From a virus: a stretch of 24,206 bases of DNA. The stretch lies in the IMG/VR virus record IMGVR_UViG_3300037891_000325, positions 1 through 24,206 of that record, one strand, 5' to 3'. Made by a program: the position numbers and the translations under genes. Under the pieces are notes generated by a model that searched no databases, was not told the DNA's origin, and saw only the letters and a program-made list of their open reading frames with translations. Below are positions 21,807 to 24,206 of the stretch, piece after piece; within the stretch, counting starts at the first letter, position 1; every line of letters starts with the position of its first letter.

Positions 21807-21954
21807 AAAACGAATTCAAGAAATACTTGAAGAAAAGACCGCTCAGTACGAAGCTGATGTTAAAAGTGGTAAGAAGAAACTAAGAGTGCCGACTAAAGAT
21901 TATATTAATGAGCACGGAATAAGAATAAGAGAATATGCCGAAGTTAAAAAGTGA
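21793..21954 (+). CDS. Small charged protein, 53 aa
   Basis: Opens MTTLKKRIQEILEEKTAQYE, overlapping the deaminase stop by 14 bases. It is helical and basic (KSGKKKLRVPTKDYI), with no membrane segment. The second half (VPTKDYINEHGIRIREYAEV) may form a small DNA-binding or domain-swap motif, but I recognise no family. The overlap and coding character support a real gene. Confidence 0.6.
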   Translation: MTTLKKRIQEILEEKTAQYEADVKSGKKKLRVPTKDYINEHGIRIREYAEVKK

Positions 21955-21961
21955 AGTATCG

Positions 21962-22123
21962 ATGGTTGAAAAACAAAATAAAGGTAAGTGTTGTGTATGT
22001 TCTCCAATGTATGGTTCAATGACATTTTGGAAGAATAAAGACTTTTGGAAATCAATGCTAATGTACGCTTGCGGTGGAGTTATTTTATTGTGCTTTCTTA
22101 GCTTCTGTGCAAAGACAGTATAA
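21962..22123 (+). CDS. Small Cys-rich membrane protein, 53 aa
   Basis: Starts at ATG 21962, 7 bases after the preceding stop (an in-frame ATG at 21935 would overlap by 20). CCVCSP lies near residues 9-14, then one transmembrane helix at about 30-49 (LMYACGGVILLCFLSFCAKTV). The Cys residues could bind zinc, be acylated or be oxidised. No family recognised. Confidence 0.65.
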   Translation: MVEKQNKGKCCVCSPMYGSMTFWKNKDFWKSMLMYACGGVILLCFLSFCAKTV

Positions 22124-22131
22124 CTTTTGTC

Positions 22132-22160
22132 TTTACAACTGACGTATCACATGGTATAAT
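22132..22160 (+). promoter_or_regulatory. T4-early-like promoter for the DNA glucosyltransferase operon
   Basis: TTTACA at 22132-22137 (context GTCTTTACAAC), 17 bases, TATAAT at 22155-22160 in TGGTATAAT. The expected start is about 22167, with AAGAAG in the 20-base leader before the ATG at 22187. Confidence 0.85.
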
Positions 22161-22186
22161 AGTGTTTATAATTTAAGAAGAATAGT

Positions 22187-23590
22187 ATGAGAATAGGTTT
22201 TGTTTTTGGAAAAGGTATCGATGGGTGTGGAGTCACTCGTGGTGCTTTATTCTTTGAGAAGTGGTTATATGATAATGGCCATGACTCTGTAGTATTTGAT
22301 TTCATTAATGGCAATCGTTATGGTCGAGCTAAAGATAATAAATTCAAGGGTGAGGTTCTAGAAGTATCAGCTTCAGAATCTGATGCCTCTGTAGGAATTA
22401 TTGATGTAGCCAATAAGTGTGATATACTTATCTGTCACTCAGCTCCTATTCGTAAACACACAGACTATTGTGATAGATACAGACGATTTATCGAAAAGAT
22501 AAACGACCCAATCATTGTAATGCACGACCATGGTATCTCTGTTAATACTATTAACTCAGTTCCCCAGGCATGCGAACTATTTTCTTATGCTGATGTAGCA
22601 GTTCTTCAATCTAAAGACGGACTTTCATCTAGAGCATACACTGACTTTGACGAAGGTTTGAAAGACAGGATTATAGAGAACCCTATTTGGATTGAACCAG
22701 ATGCGTATAACAAATATCGTGCTGATGGCCCAACTAAACATTTCTTATACATCGGTCGTATGTCTCCACTAAAAGACCCTGCACTAATCTGTCGTTCAAG
22801 TAAGCATATGCCAGATTGGTTTTTATCTTTAGTTGGTTGTGAGCGATCGATTTCTTCAGTGGCCTTTGATGATACTAAAGAACTACACAGATGGCCGGGT
22901 CCTTATATTCCACCATTCAGAGACTTTGTTCGTATACATCGATTTGATAAAGATGGTAATATCAAACACAATTGTAAATTGAACGACGAAGAAATTGCAG
23001 TAAACGCATACGAATCTTATCCTTACGATTGGGGTATGAAAACTCTCGGTCAAGCATTCGCATCATGGTGTGGCTATCGACTAACCGACGAAAGAGAATA
23101 TGGTACACGAATGGAATACACTCAGATTGAATCATTTCTATTAACTCTACCAGTACTCAATAAACAATTTGCCGAGAATGCTTATTCACCAGAAGGTAAG
23201 AAGTGGGTTGATTATGATTGTGCACTTACAGCAGAAGCCAACAAAGAAGAAGCTTTGGCTGCAGAGCTCGATAGACTTTGGTATCAAAGAAATGAATATG
23301 TGGATAGGAGAGTAGCTTGTAGAGAACTAATTTATAAGTTCAATGATATTGACAACCTAGCACCTAAGTACTTAGATACTATCTTGAAGCTCGGCAAAAG
23401 AGAAAATAAAACCAATGCTATCGAAGCCATAAATACTTTCTTTCCAAACGCAAAAGAATTACGAGAGAAAGGTGAGGTTGTAATGACAGCACCAGGCTCT
23501 TATCTTAAAAGAGAAAAGTATATTTTAGTAAACAATAAACAACAAAAGGCTGAAGAAGAAACATCTTCTTTGGAATCATTTTTCGCATGA
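22187..23590 (+). CDS. agt: DNA alpha-glucosyltransferase homologue (T4 AGT-like)
   Basis: A 467-residue GT-B glycosyltransferase (T4 AGT is 400). The N-terminus MRIGFVFGKGIDGCGVTRG matches T4 AGT (MRICIFMARGLEGCGVTKF), and further matches are the CDILICHSAP segment (CDILIINSVP), MHDHGIS (YQHDHSV) and SYADVAVLQSKDG (RRADVIFSHSDNG). A retaining-GT region YIGRMSPLKDP is at about 187-198. T4 AGT transfers glucose from UDP-glucose to 5-hydroxymethylcytosine in DNA; the nearby gp42 supplies that base. The C-terminus SSLESFFA mirrors that of the polymerase and probably binds the clamp, as published for T4 AGT. The sugar donor may differ from glucose. It overlaps the next gene by 4 bases. Confidence 0.85.
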   Translation: MRIGFVFGKGIDGCGVTRGALFFEKWLYDNGHDSVVFDFINGNRYGRAKDNKFKGEVLEVSASESDASVGIIDVANKCDILICHSAPIRKHTDYCDRYRRFIEKINDPIIVMHDHGISVNTINSVPQACELFSYADVAVLQSKDGLSSRAYTDFDEGLKDRIIENPIWIEPDAYNKYRADGPTKHFLYIGRMSPLKDPALICRSSKHMPDWFLSLVGCERSISSVAFDDTKELHRWPGPYIPPFRDFVRIHRFDKDGNIKHNCKLNDEEIAVNAYESYPYDWGMKTLGQAFASWCGYRLTDEREYGTRMEYTQIESFLLTLPVLNKQFAENAYSPEGKKWVDYDCALTAEANKEEALAAELDRLWYQRNEYVDRRVACRELIYKFNDIDNLAPKYLDTILKLGKRENKTNAIEAINTFFPNAKELREKGEVVMTAPGSYLKREKYILVNNKQQKAEEETSSLESFFA

Positions 23591-24206
23591 AACACCATAA
23601 ACGTATAGTATTAGATTTTGACGATACACTAGCATTTCCTGTCAATAGGAACTTTAAAAATGCTAAAGCTAACAAACCATTAATCCGAAAAATAAACCAA
23701 CTTCATAAAGACGGTTGGCAGATTGATATCTTCACCGCTCGAGGTTCTATCTCTTGTGAAACTCGAGCAGATGCTGAAGTTAAGTATGGAGAAGAAATAC
23801 GACAATGGCTATCTGAGAACAAAGTTAGTTATGATAGCCTTTCATTTGATAAACCATTGGCTGCTTACTATGTAGACGATAAAGGTATATCACCAGAAGA
23901 TTTTATAGATGCCGATATACGAAATTTACAAGGTGGACTCTCTGGCTCTGACATATATACTGATGGTCGATTAGTTCACAAGACAGACTCCAAGGCTCAC
24001 GAGGTAAATGAATGGTTTGAGATAGTAAAAAAAGCTGGTGTGAATGTTCCTAATGTAGAAAGAGTCGTAGGTGAAACTATGACTATGGATTATATTGACC
24101 ATGACAATACTTACTTCTACAGGATGCCTCATAGAGCATTAGCATTGGTTCAAGAGAATTTAGAAAAGCTAAAGAAAATAAAATACCAAGAGCAAAATAA
24201 CTTTAC
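23587..24206 (+). CDS. HAD phosphatase fused to a kinase-like domain (partial)
   Basis: An open frame from the ATG overlapping the AGT stop to the window edge, 206 codons with no stop. Residues 5-110 are a HAD phosphatase: motif I VLDFDDTLAFP (D10, D12), motif II IFTARG (T50), motif III Lys in SFDKP (K89), and motif IV YYVDD (D97, D98). From about 115 a second domain begins that looks like the N-lobe of an aminoglycoside/choline-kinase-type phosphotransferase: a glycine loop GGLSGSDIY (116-124), Lys132 in VHKTD, and a hinge MTMDYID (165-171). The catalytic lobe (HxD...) would be outside the window. A phosphatase-kinase pair on one chain suggests sugar or nucleoside phosphate processing linked to the glucosyltransferase. 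HAD is confident, kinase moderate. Confidence 0.75.
   Translation, partial: MKHHKRIVLDFDDTLAFPVNRNFKNAKANKPLIRKINQLHKDGWQIDIFTARGSISCETRADAEVKYGEEIRQWLSENKVSYDSLSFDKPLAAYYVDDKGISPEDFIDADIRNLQGGLSGSDIYTDGRLVHKTDSKAHEVNEWFEIVKKAGVNVPNVERVVGETMTMDYIDHDNTYFYRMPHRALALVQENLEKLKKIKYQEQNNF

Noticed and set aside
24201-24206. CTTTAC at the window end as the start of another early promoter
   Set aside because: It resembles the TCTTTACA -35 motif but is cut off; the -10 box cannot be seen.

Overview
The window is a piece of a lytic, T4-like tailed phage genome. Every supported gene is on the + strand, packed head to tail with many ATGA or short overlaps, in AT-rich DNA. The replication genes sit in a cluster resembling the T4 order read backwards: sliding clamp (45), clamp loader (44 and 62), translational repressor (regA), then DNA polymerase (43). 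There are host-like sigma-70/T4-early promoters (TTTACA-N17-TATAAT type) and three T4-late boxes (TATAAATA). The accessory genes (Hsp20, ribosomal protein bS21, CobS/CobT-like pair, 2OG oxygenase, many glycosyltransferases) are typical of aquatic T4-like phages. The host cannot be named from this window.

Layout. 1-4086: a large VWA/metallopeptidase protein and a MoxR/CobS-like AAA+ ATPase, each preceded by the same 14-base leader, then a terminator. 4153-8373: early promoter, clamp, zinc protein, small acidic protein, clamp loader with an embedded small membrane protein, regA, then late-promoter genes for a small membrane protein and Hsp20. 8358-8587: a promoter-flanked, GC-rich, structured non-coding region. 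8595-11516: DNA polymerase, a PQ-loop (SemiSWEET-like) membrane protein and a small basic protein. 11494-17694: a perfect-consensus promoter, then a MazG-like protein, small proteins, a primase-like (AEP) protein, a ParB-like protein, a methyltransferase and four glycosyltransferase-like proteins. 17698-21954: DexA-like exonuclease, small proteins, two nucleotide-metabolism proteins, a 2OG-Fe(II) oxygenase, bS21, dCMP hydroxymethylase and dCMP deaminase. 22132-24206: early promoter, a homologue of T4 DNA alpha-glucosyltransferase, and a HAD-phosphatase/kinase-like fusion cut by the window end.

How it fits together. The dCMP hydroxymethylase keeps the catalytic Cys and the dCMP-specifying Asp of T4 gp42. 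The gene at 22187 resembles T4 AGT. Together they predict a genome containing glucosylated (or otherwise glycosylated) 5-hydroxymethylcytosine. The MazG-like, dATP/dGTP diphosphohydrolase-like and Nmad1-like proteins would shape the dNTP pool. The polymerase and the glucosyltransferase both end in an almost identical peptide (LEEFFA / LESFFA), which suggests that both dock on the clamp encoded at 4213, so modification could be coupled to replication.

The least explained parts are the structured RNA before the polymerase, the HAD-kinase fusion, the PQ-loop protein, and a recurring arrangement that places the predicted transcription start on an ATG (leaderless messages). No stretch over 300 bases lacks a gene. 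I saw no tRNA, CRISPR array or insertion sequence.
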